A stretch of DNA of 64,000 nt from Streptomyces tateyamensis (GCF_003205575.1 NZ_PYBW01000040.1:1-64000); one strand, 5' to 3'. Positions 7,579 through 16,781 are shown, counted from the first letter of the stretch. Numbers and translations: made by a program. The notes: generated by a model not told the origin, from the sequence alone.

Positions 7579-9405
7579 ATGCAATCGCCCGACACGCACC
7601 AGGGCACCCCGGGCAGAGCCTCGGTGCTGCTCGCCCTGCGGTACTACGGACGGGAGTTGAGCCGCCATAAACGGCTCGCGCTGCCGGCCCTGCTGCTCCC
7701 CGCGCTGGGCAACATCGGGATCGCCTACCTGGCGCCGCTGGTGGTCGCCAAGCTGGTCGCCCACCTGGCCGGGGGCGGCAGCACCGGGCTGGTCGCCCTG
7801 CTGCCCTACGTGCTGGCCTTCGGCGCCGCGCTGCTGGCCGGCGAACTGCTGTGGCGGATCGGCCTGCACTGCATGAACCGCACCGAGGCGCGCGGCATCG
7901 AGAACCTGTACGTGATCGGGATGGACGAGCTGTTCGCCAAGGACGCCGCCTTCTTCCACGACAACTTCGCCGGCTCGCTCACCAAGCGGGTGCTCAGTTT
8001 CGCCTCCCGCTACGAGGAGTTCGTCGACACGCTGACCTTCTCGGTGGTGGCAAGCCTGGTCCCGCTGGTCTTCGGCTCGGTGGTGCTGTGGCACTACCAG
8101 CCGCTGCTGGTGCTCGGGCTGCTGGTGCTGATCGCGGTCACCGCCGGGATCGTGCTGCCGCTGATCCGCCGCCGCCAGCGGCTGGTGGACCAGCGCGAGG
8201 AGGCCTTCGCCTGGATGTCCGGGCACGTCGCCGACGCCCTGATGAACATGGACACCGTGCGCGCCTTCGCCGCCGAGGACCGCGAAGCCGCCGAGCACCG
8301 CAACCGGGTCGCCCGCTCGCGCAGCCTCGCGCTGCGCTCCTGGGACTACAGCAACCTGCGGATCGACACCGTGGTCGCGCCGATGTCGGTGCTGACCAAC
8401 GCGCTGGGCCTGCTGATCGCCGTCACGCTGGCCGGCGGCCCGCAAGGGGTGGAGGCGGTCATGGTCGCCTTCACCTACTACTCCAGCGCGACCAGGATCA
8501 TGTTCGAGTTCAACCAGATCTACCGCCGGCTGGAGAGCTCCCTCACCGAGGCCGCCCAGTTCACCCAACTGCTGCTGGTCCCGCCCACCGTGGTCGACCC
8601 GCCTGCCCCCGAACCGCTGCGCGCCGGGCGCACCGGGCGCGGCGACATCCGCTTCGAACACGTCACCTTCGCCCACTCGGGCGCCGAGCCGATCTTCGCC
8701 GACCTCGACCTGGCCGTGCCCAGCGGTGCCAAGATCGGCCTGGTCGGGCGGTCCGGCGGCGGCAAGACCACGCTCACCCGGCTGCTGCTGCGGATGAACG
8801 ACATCGACGCCGGCCGGATCCTGATCGGCGGTCAGGACATCACCAAGCTGCGCCAGGCCGACCTGCGCAGCCTGATCGCCTACGTCCCGCAGGACCCGGC
8901 GATGTTCCACCGCACGCTGCGCGAGAACATCGCCTTCGCCCGCCCCGACGCGAGCGAGGCCGAGATCCGGCGGGCCGCCCAGGCCGCGCACGTCTCGGAG
9001 TTCGTCGACAGCTTGCCCGAGGGCTTCGACACCATGGTCGGCGAGCGTGGCGTCAAGCTCTCCGGCGGCCAGCGCCAGCGGGTCGCGCTGGCCCGGGCGA
9101 TCCTGCGCGACGCCCCGATCCTGCTGCTCGACGAGGCCACCAGCGCGCTCGACTCGGAGAGCGAGATCCTGGTGCAGCAGGCGCTGTGGCGCCTGATGGA
9201 GGGCCGCACCGCGATGGTCGTCGCGCACCGCCTGAGCACCGTTGCCCGGATGGACCGCCTGGTGGTGCTGGACCGCGGCCGGATCATCGAACAGGGTTCC
9301 CACCAGGAGCTGCTGGCGGCCGAGGGCGCCTACGCCAAGCTCTGGCAGCACCAGTCGGGCGGCTTCCTGGAGGACGAGGCCCCGGCCGGGGTGGTCGCGG
9401 GCTGA
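7579..9405 (+). CDS. ABC exporter, fused permease and ATPase
   Basis: A 608-residue half-transporter. The N-terminal ABC-exporter membrane domain covers roughly residues 20-320 (GNIGIAYLAPLVVAKLV and later helices). The nucleotide-binding domain has Walker A GRSGGGKTT, Q-loop YVPQDP, signature LSGGQRQR, Walker B ILLLDEATSALD and H-loop AHRLST. It would work as a homodimer exporting a lipid, peptide or drug. ATG 7579 has GGAG five bases upstream; GTG 7573 is an alternative. No partner half-transporter is adjacent. It is too far from the thiopeptide genes to be assigned as their exporter. Confidence 0.88.
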   Translation: MQSPDTHQGTPGRASVLLALRYYGRELSRHKRLALPALLLPALGNIGIAYLAPLVVAKLVAHLAGGGSTGLVALLPYVLAFGAALLAGELLWRIGLHCMNRTEARGIENLYVIGMDELFAKDAAFFHDNFAGSLTKRVLSFASRYEEFVDTLTFSVVASLVPLVFGSVVLWHYQPLLVLGLLVLIAVTAGIVLPLIRRRQRLVDQREEAFAWMSGHVADALMNMDTVRAFAAEDREAAEHRNRVARSRSLALRSWDYSNLRIDTVVAPMSVLTNALGLLIAVTLAGGPQGVEAVMVAFTYYSSATRIMFEFNQIYRRLESSLTEAAQFTQLLLVPPTVVDPPAPEPLRAGRTGRGDIRFEHVTFAHSGAEPIFADLDLAVPSGAKIGLVGRSGGGKTTLTRLLLRMNDIDAGRILIGGQDITKLRQADLRSLIAYVPQDPAMFHRTLRENIAFARPDASEAEIRRAAQAAHVSEFVDSLPEGFDTMVGERGVKLSGGQRQRVALARAILRDAPILLLDEATSALDSESEILVQQALWRLMEGRTAMVVAHRLSTVARMDRLVVLDRGRIIEQGSHQELLAAEGAYAKLWQHQSGGFLEDEAPAGVVAG

Positions 9406-9415
9406 GGGGAGGCCA

Positions 9416-9455
9416 GGGCGCAGCCCGGGCGTCGCGGGGCGTCCGGGCTGCGCCC
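9416..9455. terminator. Bidirectional terminator between convergent genes
   Basis: Thirteen-base arms 9416-9428 (GGGCGCAGCCCGG) and 9443-9455 are perfect reverse complements with a 14-base loop. The hairpin lies exactly between the ends of the ABC exporter gene (9405) and the leftward serine hydrolase gene (9463). Confidence 0.75.
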
Positions 9456-9462
9456 GTGCGCG

Positions 9463-10677
9463 CTACTGCGGGACGCCGGCTGCGGCAGCGGCCACCCGCA
9501 GCAGGTACGGGGCCTCGGCGCCGTCCAGGCCGGTGGGGTTGAGCGAGTAGACCAGCTTGCGGCGCAGGTCGCGGGTGGCGAAGACACCGCTGGTCCAGCC
9601 GGGCCGGGAGCCGGTCTTGCCCCAGACCACCAGGTCGCCGAGCTGGGCCCGCTCCAGGCCCATGCTCATGCAGGCGCGCCCGCCGGGGTTGGTCGGGCCG
9701 GTGCAGTGGCTGCTCCGGTGGTTGGGCACGTCGGGCACGGTGAACAGCAACTCCTGCTGGGCGGGTGGCAGCAGGCGGCCGCCCAGCAGTGCGGTGATGA
9801 AGCGGTCCAGGTCCGGGGCGCTGGAGATCAGCCCGCCCTCGGCCCACGGCCACGGGCTCTGCTCGGTCACGTCCACCTGGTGCGAGGAGCCGTCGGCGTC
9901 GGTGACGACCAGGAAGGGACGGGCAGCGGGATCGCGCAGGGCGAAGTCGTCCGCGTCCGGCACGCTGGTGTCGTGCAGGCCCAGCGGACGGATGATGCGT
10001 GCCCCGACCTCGTGGGTGTAGCTGTGGCCGGTGACCTTCTCGATCAGCAGCCCGGCGACGAACGTGTTCATCCCGTTGTACTGCTGGGCGGTGCCGGGCG
10101 TGAAGGACATCGGCTCGCCCGCCAGGCTCGCCACCACCTCCTCGGGCGTGCGGGAGTCGAACCGGTGCTCGGTGAACCAGGCGGTCCCGGGCCGGCCCCA
10201 GGTGCCGCCGTTCGGCAACCCGCTGGTGTGGTTGAGCAGTTGACCGACGACGATCGGCGGGTAGTCGGTTGGCAGCAGGCCGGGCAGGTACTGCTGGACG
10301 GTGCCGGAGAGGTCCAGGCGGCCCTCGGCGGCCAGCTGCAGCACCACCGTGGCGGTGAACACCTTGGAGATCGAGCCGATCCGGAACCGGCCGTCCGGGT
10401 CGACCTCTCCCGAGGTGCCGGTGAAGTGGCCGCCGCTGCCGGTCACCCGCACGAAGGCGCCCGACACGTCCGCCGCCGGCCGGCCGGCCAGCGCCTGCCG
10501 GATGGCGGCCGGATCCAGTGGTGGCAGTGCGGACCTGCCCGCGGCCGCGGCGACGCCGGCCGGCCCCGCCGCGGGGGCGGCCGTCGCCTCGGTGGCCAGG
10601 CCCAGGGTGAGCGAGGCGATCAGGGCGGTGGCGGCGGCCGCGGCGGTCCAACGGAGGCGGGGGGAACTGGTGCGCAC
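9463..10677 (-). CDS. Secreted beta-lactamase-family serine hydrolase
   Basis: A 404-residue exported protein. The signal peptide is Arg-containing with a hydrophobic core (ATALIASLTLGLA) and an Ala-rich end. RIGSISKVF carries the SxxK nucleophile, QLLNHTSGLP is the usual neighbouring helix, and VWGKTGSRPG supplies KTG. The middle motif reads YNG instead of YSN. That is a departure in the third position, so activity on beta-lactams or peptides may be altered. GTG 10677 has GGAG seven bases upstream; earlier in-frame starts lack one. A single gene facing the ABC exporter across a shared terminator. Confidence 0.8.
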   Translation of the reverse strand: MRTSSPRLRWTAAAAATALIASLTLGLATEATAAPAAGPAGVAAAAGRSALPPLDPAAIRQALAGRPAADVSGAFVRVTGSGGHFTGTSGEVDPDGRFRIGSISKVFTATVVLQLAAEGRLDLSGTVQQYLPGLLPTDYPPIVVGQLLNHTSGLPNGGTWGRPGTAWFTEHRFDSRTPEEVVASLAGEPMSFTPGTAQQYNGMNTFVAGLLIEKVTGHSYTHEVGARIIRPLGLHDTSVPDADDFALRDPAARPFLVVTDADGSSHQVDVTEQSPWPWAEGGLISSAPDLDRFITALLGGRLLPPAQQELLFTVPDVPNHRSSHCTGPTNPGGRACMSMGLERAQLGDLVVWGKTGSRPGWTSGVFATRDLRRKLVYSLNPTGLDGAEAPYLLRVAAAAAGVPQ

Positions 10678-10995
10678 GGTGGTTCTCCAACTCTGCGGGG
10701 TGATCCGGTAGGTGATCTTCGACCTGACGATCAGTCTGCTGCCTGGCGGCGCCCGGGCCATCAGGGACCGCCCCTGGTCCGTCCCTGGCCCGTCCCCGAG
10801 TGATCCGGGGGCAGCGGGCGGCGGATCGTCAGGGGAGGCGCGGAGGCTGGGGAGGCGGGGTGCGGAGGCACAGTCAGGGGAGGCGGCGTGTCGGGGCACG
10901 TCCCGACACGCCCGGCCGCCGTTCCGGCCCGGTCCTCGATGCACCATGCTGGGCTGCGGAAACGTCGAGCCGCAGCACAGCATGGGAGCGTCCAG
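10678..10995. promoter_or_regulatory. Divergent intergenic region with an 11-bp inverted repeat
   Basis: There is no gene in these 318 bases. An 11-bp perfect inverted repeat, GGCGTGTCGGG (10885-10895) and its complement (10902-10912), separated by six bases, lies about 85 bp before the peptidase start. A 13-bp direct repeat GTCAGGGGAGGCG occurs at 10828-10840 and 10873-10885 in a G-rich stretch. The dyad could be an operator or a leader hairpin for the peptidase gene. Confidence 0.4.
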
Positions 10996-11820
10996 GTGAA
11001 GGTCTTCCTCTCCTCCGACATGGAGGGCACCGCCGGGGTGGTCGACTGGGAGCAGTGTCGGCCCGGCGGCCCGGAGTACGGGTACTACCGCGAACTGCTC
11101 CAGCAGGAGGTCAACGCGGCGATCGAGGGCGCGGCCGAGGCGGGTGCGCGGGAGTTCCTGGTGAACGACTCGCACTCCTCGATGGCCAACCTGCGCCCGG
11201 ACGCGCTGGCGCACCGGGCCCGGTACCTGTCGGGCCGACACAAGCCGATGTACATGATGCAGGGGCTGGACGCGAGCTACGACGCGGTCTTCTTCGTGTC
11301 GTACCACGGCTCGATGGACGGGGCGGCCGCCACCCTGTCGCACACCTACAACCCGCGCGCGATCGCCGAGGTCCGGCTCAACGGCCGACCGGCCGGGGAG
11401 GCGGCGATCAACGCCCTGGTCGCGCTCGGGTACGGGGTGCCGGTGGTGCTGATCACGGGTGACGAGGTGACGGCCGAGCAGATCGAGCCGTTCTGCCCGG
11501 GGATCCGCGCCGCGGTGGTGAAGACCTCCGTCACCCGGTACGCCGCCGACAGCCTGCACCCCGAGCAGGCCCGCGAGCTGATCCGGCAGCAGGCCGGCGA
11601 CGCGGTGCGCGCGCTGTCCGCCGCCCGGCCGCCCGCGATCACGCTGCCCGCCACGCTGACGGTGCGGTTCCGCAACGCGGACCTGGCGGAACTCGCCACC
11701 TGGATCGGCGGCGTGGTGCGCGAGGACGGACTCACCGTCAGCATCACCGGCGAGGACCCGATCCGGCTCTACCGCACCTTCGTCACGGTGGTGCTGCTCA
11801 CCCGCGGCATCGCCGAGTAG
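10996..11820 (+). CDS. DppA-like D-aminopeptidase (M55 family)
   Basis: A 274-residue zinc D-aminopeptidase of the DppA type. The start VKVFLSSDMEGTAGV matches the SxDxEG metal site, NDSHSSMANL the central motif, and SYHGSM and GDEV follow in order. Family members cleave D-Ala-D-Ala and other D-amino-acid peptides, normally as a cytoplasmic decamer. No signal peptide is visible. GTG 10996 is preferred because GGAG lies eight bases upstream and the conserved domain begins at residue 1. Together with the two nearby secreted hydrolases it hints at peptidoglycan-peptide turnover. Confidence 0.82.
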   Translation: MKVFLSSDMEGTAGVVDWEQCRPGGPEYGYYRELLQQEVNAAIEGAAEAGAREFLVNDSHSSMANLRPDALAHRARYLSGRHKPMYMMQGLDASYDAVFFVSYHGSMDGAAATLSHTYNPRAIAEVRLNGRPAGEAAINALVALGYGVPVVLITGDEVTAEQIEPFCPGIRAAVVKTSVTRYAADSLHPEQARELIRQQAGDAVRALSAARPPAITLPATLTVRFRNADLAELATWIGGVVREDGLTVSITGEDPIRLYRTFVTVVLLTRGIAE

Positions 11821-11826
11821 CCGGAT

Positions 11827-11874
11827 CCGCCCCCGAGGCGCACCAGGATCGCAGTCGGCGCACCCCGGGGGCGG
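11827..11874 (+). terminator. Hairpin downstream of the D-aminopeptidase gene
   Basis: CCGCCCCCG (11827-11835) pairs perfectly with CGGGGGCGG (11866-11874) just after the stop codon. The loop is long (30 bases) but can fold internally. It is a probable factor-independent terminator without a T-run. The remaining bases up to 11991 hold nothing I recognise. Confidence 0.45.
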
Positions 11875-11991
11875 ACTCGGGACCTGTGCGCCCTGGTGTG
11901 CGCCTGTGCGCAGCAGCGCTGCACGGTACGGAAGTGAACGGAGCGGGCATGCCGTCAGTGATGTGATCTGGCGAACTCGGGAGCCCGTGTG

Positions 11992-12726
11992 ATGAGCGGA
12001 TCGTTTCCCCCGGCCGGTGAACCGGCTCGCGAACCGGTCCAGCCGGGCCCGGCGACCCTGGTCTTCGACGCCCCGTTCGCCGACCGCACGCAGTGGGCCG
12101 CAGGAGCGTCGTCCGCCTACCCGCCCGGCGGCGTCAGCTCGGGGGACAACAAGCTGGACCGCCTGGTCCCCGGCTACGGACCGGACGGGGACCTGTTCAC
12201 GGCCGTGCGCGAGAGCGCGTACCGGTGGCGGACCCCGCTGGTGACCACCGAGAACACCCAGGGCGGCTTCGAACTGCTGCCGGGCGACCTGCTGGAGGCG
12301 CAGTGCCTGCTGACGGCCGCCCAGGGCGGGTGGCCGGCCCTGTGGACCTGGGGCCGTGACCTCGCCGGGGGGCGCCCGCAGCCAGGTCACGGCGAGGTCG
12401 ACGTGTTCGAGTACCACGACGACCACCCCCGGCTGCTGGAGCTGAGCAACCACGTGCGGCCGGGCGATCCGGCGTACATCGACGACCTGGTGACCCCGGG
12501 TCAGTGGTTCACCGTCGGCTGCCGGTTCGACCCGGACTCGGTGCGCTGGTCGGTCGACGGGCAGCAGGTGCACGCGGACGGCCGGGGGGTGGGCGCCGAC
12601 TGGCGGGCCTGGATCATCGTCAACCTCTCGGTGGCCGCCGGCCAGTGGGGCCACCGCCGGCCCCGGCCGGAGACCCGCCGGCTCTCCTGGCGCTGCCGCG
12701 AGCTGCGGGTGTACCGGGCCCGCTGA
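11992..12726 (+). CDS. GH16-like laminin G/beta-glucanase-fold protein
   Basis: A 244-residue protein with the GH16 catalytic signature GEVDVFEYHD (ExDxxE; both Glu and the Asp are present), about 140 residues in. Flanking strands fit the family: GGWPALWTWG before it, then VGCRFDPDSVRWSVDGQQVH and WIIVNLSVAAGQWG. GH16 enzymes cleave beta-1,3/1,4 glucans or galactans. Unusually there is no signal peptide: the N-terminus is Pro/Ala-rich and hydrophilic. It may therefore be cytoplasmic, exported by a non-Sec route, or misassigned at its start. GTG 11989 is an alternative start. Confidence 0.65.
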   Translation: MSGSFPPAGEPAREPVQPGPATLVFDAPFADRTQWAAGASSAYPPGGVSSGDNKLDRLVPGYGPDGDLFTAVRESAYRWRTPLVTTENTQGGFELLPGDLLEAQCLLTAAQGGWPALWTWGRDLAGGRPQPGHGEVDVFEYHDDHPRLLELSNHVRPGDPAYIDDLVTPGQWFTVGCRFDPDSVRWSVDGQQVHADGRGVGADWRAWIIVNLSVAAGQWGHRRPRPETRRLSWRCRELRVYRAR

Positions 12727-13147
12727 CGGGGGGCTTGCCCACCCGAGCCCGGGGCGCCGGGCGGGAGCGTGCGCTGCCCGGGGCAGGTGTGGCCGCGGCC
12801 GAATCGGCCGACCCTCCCCGAGGCCCAATTGTGATGGTTGCATGAAGCCTTAAATGTTCATGAGTGATCTGCCTCACACCGCGGTGCCTGCTGCCCCGCT
12901 GCCAGGCCCCCGCCGGTCGGCGGGGGGTCCGATTGAAACCCCCTCGTGACCTGCAGATATGACTCTCAGTCAGGTTCCGGGAGGCGGGCAGCTTACTGCT
13001 CGGACATGTCAAGGTCAAGGTCTTCCATGTTTGCCATTTATTGGCTCAACTATGTCTTCAACTTGGCACATTCGTTCACCGGGTCGGTCGTGTATCCCAC
13101 GAGGTCCGCCCGGTGCGGGGAGGACGTCACCCACGTTGAAAACACCC
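12727..13147. promoter_or_regulatory. Control region of the M6 protease with a Crp-like site
   Basis: There is no gene in these 421 bases, which include an unusually AT-rich stretch (about 13010-13070). AGTGA-TCTGCC-TCACA (12863-12878) closely fits the cAMP-receptor-protein consensus TGTGA-N6-TCACA. Downstream a GC hairpin (CCCCCGCCG 12907-12915 with CGGCGGGGG 12918-12926) could terminate or attenuate. No convincing -35/-10 pair was found. The Crp assignment is by motif only. Confidence 0.4.
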
Positions 13148-15490
13148 ATGAAGGCCACGGCCACCGCCGTGGGCGCGGTGCTGGTCGCCGCCCTCGGACT
13201 CGGCGTGCTGCCGGGCACCGCAGCAGCCGCGGCGGCCCCGACGGCCGCCACCGCCGACCCGGCCGACGCCGTGCAGGCCGCCCAGGTCGACCACGACCTG
13301 CCCGGCCCCTACACCGACAAGGTCAACGCCGAGCAGAAGGCCGCCACCCAGCAGGTGCTGGACGGCACGGCGCAGGTCGAGCAGCACGGCGCCAGCACCA
13401 GCGTGAAGCTGGGCCGCGACAAGTACGTCGAGCTCAAGCGTGAGCGGACCGACAAGATCTTCACCATCCTGGTGGACTTCGGCGACCAGGTGGACAGCAC
13501 CACCAAGCTGCCGAACGGCACGCTGAAGTACGGCGGCACGCCCGGCCCGGCGCACAACCAGATCGCCGCGCCCGACCGCGCCACCAACAACTCCACCGCC
13601 TGGCAGGCGGATTACAGCAAGCAGCACTACCAGGACCTGTACTTCGCCAAGGACAAGCCGTCCCTGAAGACCTACTACGAGACGCAGTCCTCGGGCCGCT
13701 ACTCGGTCGACGGCCAGGTCACCGATTGGGTGCGGGTGCCGTGGAACGAGGCCCGCTACGGCTCGAACTACTGCGGCGCGCACATCTGCGCCAACGCCCA
13801 GGACCTGATCGTCGACGCGCTCAACGCGTGGGTCGCCGACCAGAAGGCCAAGGGCCGCTCGGACGCCGACATCAAGGCCAACCTGGCCGAGTACGACCAG
13901 TGGGACCGCTACGGTTCGCACGGCGACGGCAACTTCAACCAGCCCGACGGCTACATCGACCACTTCCAGATCGTCCACGCGGGCGAGGACGAGTCGGCCG
14001 GCGGCGGCGTCCAGGGCAGCAACGCCCTCTGGGCGCACCGCTCCTACGTGCACGGCGCGGACGCCGGGGTCACCGGCCCCGAGGGCAACAAGCGCGGCGG
14101 CGTGCAGATCGGCACCAGCGGCCTGTGGGTCGGCGACTACACCATGCAGCCGGAGAACGGCGGCCTGGGCGTCTTCGCCCACGAGTACGGCCACGACCTC
14201 GGCCTGCCGGACCTCTACGACACCCAGGGCCCGAACGACAACTCGGTCGGCTTCTGGTCGCTGATGAGCTCCGGCTCCTGGCTGGGCACCGGCAAGGACA
14301 CCATCGGCGACATGCCGAACGACCTGGACGTGTGGAGCAAGCTGCAGCTCGGCTGGCTCAACTACGACAAGGCCCAGGCCGGCAAGGAGTCCACCCACCA
14401 CATCGGTCCGGTGGAGTTCAACACCAAGCTCCCGCAGGGCCTGGTGGTCACGCTGCCGAAGAAGACCGTCACCACCGACATCAACACCCCCTTCGCCGGC
14501 AGCGGTGAGTGGTGGAGCGGCGCGGCCGACAACCTGGACGTCTCGATAGCCCGGGACCTCGACCTGACCGGCAAGAAGTCCGCCGTGCTCAAGGCCAAGG
14601 GCTGGTACGACCTGGAGCAGGACTACGACTACGGCTACGCCGAGGTCTCCACCGACGGCGGCGCCAACTGGACCGCGCTGGACGGCACGTTCGACGGGGT
14701 CGCGATCCCGAAGAACAACGGCGGCAAGGCCGGGCTGACCGGCAACGCCAAGAAGTGGGGCGACCTGTCCTACCCGCTGGACGCCTACGCGGGCAGCAAG
14801 GTCAAGGTCCGCTTCCACAACACCACCGACGGCGGCCTGCACTACAACGGCCTCGCGCTGGACGACATCAGCGTCACCGCGGACGGCGCGACCGTCTTCA
14901 CCGACGGCGTCGAGGCCGGCAACGCGGGCTGGGAGGCCAAGGGTTTCTCGGTCATCAACGGCAAGTTCTCCAAGGACTTCGCCCAGTACTACCTGGCCGA
15001 GAACCGCCAGCCGATCTCCTACGACGAGACGCTGAAGACCGGTCCGTACAACTTCGGCTTCGCCAGCAAGCCCAGCTGGGTCGAGCACTACGCGTACCAG
15101 CCTGGCCTGCTGCTCTGGTACTGGGACGAGTCGCAGAGCGACAACAACGTCAGCGCCCACCCGGGCCACGGCCTGGTGCTGCCGATCGACTCGCACCCGG
15201 CCCCGCTCAAGTGGAGCGACGGCACCCTGATGCGCCCGCGCATGCAGGGCTACGACTCGCCCTTCGGCTCCCGCCGCACTTCCGGCCTGCAGCTCCACAA
15301 GGCCGACCAGCTGACGGTGATCCCGCGCAGCAAGGGCGTCGACGAGTTCAACGACCACGACCGCTCGTACTGGGACGCCAGTGACCCGTACAGCAGCGTG
15401 ATCGTGCCGGACACCGGCACCAGCATCGAGATCGAGAACGAGAGCGGCAACTATTTGGAGACCTGGATCCGGGTCCGCCCGGTGGACTGA
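13148..15490 (+). CDS. Secreted M6-family metalloprotease (immune inhibitor A-like)
   Basis: A 780-residue protein starting with a clear signal peptide (MKATATAVGAVLVAALGLG, then Ala-rich). A propeptide of roughly 100 residues follows, then the M6 zinc protease domain with HEYGHDLGLPD at residues 345-355 (HExxHxxGxxD). After it come beta-rich domains of MAM/jelly-roll character (about residues 450-600) and a C-terminal region. InhA-type enzymes degrade host or environmental proteins. The reading frame is open further upstream, but the signal peptide fixes ATG 13148; its ribosome-binding site is weak. It is followed by a strong hairpin. Confidence 0.9.
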   Translation: MKATATAVGAVLVAALGLGVLPGTAAAAAAPTAATADPADAVQAAQVDHDLPGPYTDKVNAEQKAATQQVLDGTAQVEQHGASTSVKLGRDKYVELKRERTDKIFTILVDFGDQVDSTTKLPNGTLKYGGTPGPAHNQIAAPDRATNNSTAWQADYSKQHYQDLYFAKDKPSLKTYYETQSSGRYSVDGQVTDWVRVPWNEARYGSNYCGAHICANAQDLIVDALNAWVADQKAKGRSDADIKANLAEYDQWDRYGSHGDGNFNQPDGYIDHFQIVHAGEDESAGGGVQGSNALWAHRSYVHGADAGVTGPEGNKRGGVQIGTSGLWVGDYTMQPENGGLGVFAHEYGHDLGLPDLYDTQGPNDNSVGFWSLMSSGSWLGTGKDTIGDMPNDLDVWSKLQLGWLNYDKAQAGKESTHHIGPVEFNTKLPQGLVVTLPKKTVTTDINTPFAGSGEWWSGAADNLDVSIARDLDLTGKKSAVLKAKGWYDLEQDYDYGYAEVSTDGGANWTALDGTFDGVAIPKNNGGKAGLTGNAKKWGDLSYPLDAYAGSKVKVRFHNTTDGGLHYNGLALDDISVTADGATVFTDGVEAGNAGWEAKGFSVINGKFSKDFAQYYLAENRQPISYDETLKTGPYNFGFASKPSWVEHYAYQPGLLLWYWDESQSDNNVSAHPGHGLVLPIDSHPAPLKWSDGTLMRPRMQGYDSPFGSRRTSGLQLHKADQLTVIPRSKGVDEFNDHDRSYWDASDPYSSVIVPDTGTSIEIENESGNYLETWIRVRPVD

Positions 15491-15506
15491 TTCTCCGTCA
15501 CCCGCA

Positions 15507-15551
15507 CGCGCGCAGCGCCCGGCCGGTTCCTCCGGTCGGGCGCCGCGCGCG
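15507..15551 (+). terminator. Terminator after the M6 protease
   Basis: Twenty-base arms 15507-15526 and 15532-15551 pair almost perfectly (two mismatches or wobbles) around a five-base loop, 17 bases after the protease stop codon. This is a strong GC hairpin. Confidence 0.7.
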
Positions 15552-15642
15552 TTCCGGTGTCACATTCCGAGGTGCTGTCCGGTCCACCTGTCGGAGCGGT
15601 CCGGCCGGGCCGCCGGGAAAGCAGGAGAGCGGGGAGAAGAGC

Positions 15643-16104
15643 ATGAACACCGTGATCGTGTGCGCGTCCGTGTCCCACGGCAACACCAGGCGGGTCGCCG
15701 AGGCGATCGGGCGGGAGCTGTCGGCCCGGGTCATCGAGCCCGGGCAGCTCGATCCCGCCGAACTGGCCGACTACGACCTGGTGGGCTTCGGCTCGGGGAT
15801 CTTCACCGGCCGCTTCCACCCCCGCCTGCGCGCCTACGTCCGGGCCATCCCGGCGGGTCGGCCCACCCGGGCTTTCGCCTTCGCCACCAGCGGCCTGCCC
15901 GGCCCCCGGTTCCGCCCGCTCACCCGTGCCCTCGAAGCCAGGGGCTTCCAGCTCTGCGGCACCTTCTCCTGCCGCGGCCTGGACACCTGGCTGCCCTTCA
16001 GGCTCGTCGGCGGCATCAACCGGGCCCACCCCGACACAGACGACCTGGCCGCCGCGCGCGCCTTCGCCGCCGGTCTGCGGGACCAGGCGGCTGGACGGGG
16101 CTGA
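15643..16104 (+). CDS. Flavodoxin-family protein
   Basis: A 153-residue flavodoxin-like protein. VIVCASVSHGNTRRVAEAI is the FMN phosphate loop (SHGNT), GFGSGIFTGRFHPRLRAYV follows as the second flavin loop, and FATSGLPGP the third. It would carry FMN and act in electron transfer or as a small quinone reductase; its redox partner is not evident. GGAGAAG lies just before ATG. It converges on the TetR gene with a hairpin between. Confidence 0.8.
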   Translation: MNTVIVCASVSHGNTRRVAEAIGRELSARVIEPGQLDPAELADYDLVGFGSGIFTGRFHPRLRAYVRAIPAGRPTRAFAFATSGLPGPRFRPLTRALEARGFQLCGTFSCRGLDTWLPFRLVGGINRAHPDTDDLAAARAFAAGLRDQAAGRG

Positions 16105-16120
16105 GCTGGGCCCGATCCCT

Positions 16121-16145
16121 GCCGCCGGCCGAGCGGGCCGGCGGC
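16121..16145. terminator. Bidirectional terminator between flavodoxin and TetR genes
   Basis: GCCGCCGGCC (16121-16130) and GGCCGGCGGC (16136-16145) form a perfect ten-base stem with a five-base loop, between the convergent gene ends at 16104 and 16181. Confidence 0.7.
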
Positions 16146-16180
16146 GAAGGCGCGCACGTTGCGTTCGGCCGGCCGCAGGG

Positions 16181-16768
16181 TCAGCCGCCCGGCACCGGGG
16201 CGGACTGCAGGCCTTCCAGCAGGGTCGTCAGGTACCGGTGGGCGGTGGTGGCTTGGGCGGCCCGGGTGGCGGTGGGCGCGTGGACCGTGGCGGCGTAGGC
16301 GACGCCGCACATCAGGGGGACCAGGTCGGCGGCGGTCACTCCCGGGCGGATTGCACCCGCGGCGTGGGCGCGGTCGAAGAGGGCCGTGCCGACCTCGTGC
16401 AGGGTGCGCTTGAGGTCCGTGGTGCGGGGGAGCGCGTCGGTGGCGGCCGCGGCGACGGGGGCCAGCGCCGGGTCACCTATCTGCGCTTCCACGGTGCGGC
16501 GCAGGAACTCGCAGAGCGCCCGCCACGGGTCGGGGTCGGCCAGGGCCCGTTCGCCGTGCGCGGTCAGCTCCTCCAGGCACGGCGTGGCGAGGGTCTCCAG
16601 CAGTGCCTCGGGCGTGGCGAAGTGGCGGTACACCGTGCCCACCCCCAGGCCGGCCCGCCGGGCCACGTCGTTGAGCTGCAACGGCGTGCCCTGGTCGACC
16701 AGGGCACGCCCGACGCCGACGATCCGGTCCCAGTTGCGGGCCGCGTCCTTGCGCAGGGGAGTGGTCAT
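16181..16768 (-). CDS. TetR-family repressor
   Basis: A 195-residue TetR-type regulator. The N-terminal helix-turn-helix spans DVARRAGLGVGTVYRHFATPEALLETL, and the ligand-binding domain is variable. The promoter carries a near-ideal dyad CCGGAT-N5-ATCCGG immediately upstream of a TAGCAT -10 that is six bases from ATG. The gene is therefore probably leaderless and autoregulated. The same half-sites occur twice before the adjacent SDR gene, so that gene is the likely target. The inducer is unknown. Confidence 0.88.
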   Translation of the reverse strand: MTTPLRKDAARNWDRIVGVGRALVDQGTPLQLNDVARRAGLGVGTVYRHFATPEALLETLATPCLEELTAHGERALADPDPWRALCEFLRRTVEAQIGDPALAPVAAAATDALPRTTDLKRTLHEVGTALFDRAHAAGAIRPGVTAADLVPLMCGVAYAATVHAPTATRAAQATTAHRYLTTLLEGLQSAPVPGG

Positions 16769-16781
16769 GCGGACATGCTAA

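Noticed and set aside
7579..9405. The ABC exporter as thiopeptide transporter or immunity gene
   Set aside because: It is 15 kb from the cluster with unrelated genes between, and nothing in it points to peptide substrates.
13127..15358. A 743-codon open frame antisense to the M6 protease
   Set aside because: It is a GC-driven shadow: Val/Gly/Leu/Arg-monotonous, no domain, and the sense frame has a signal peptide and an HExxH site.
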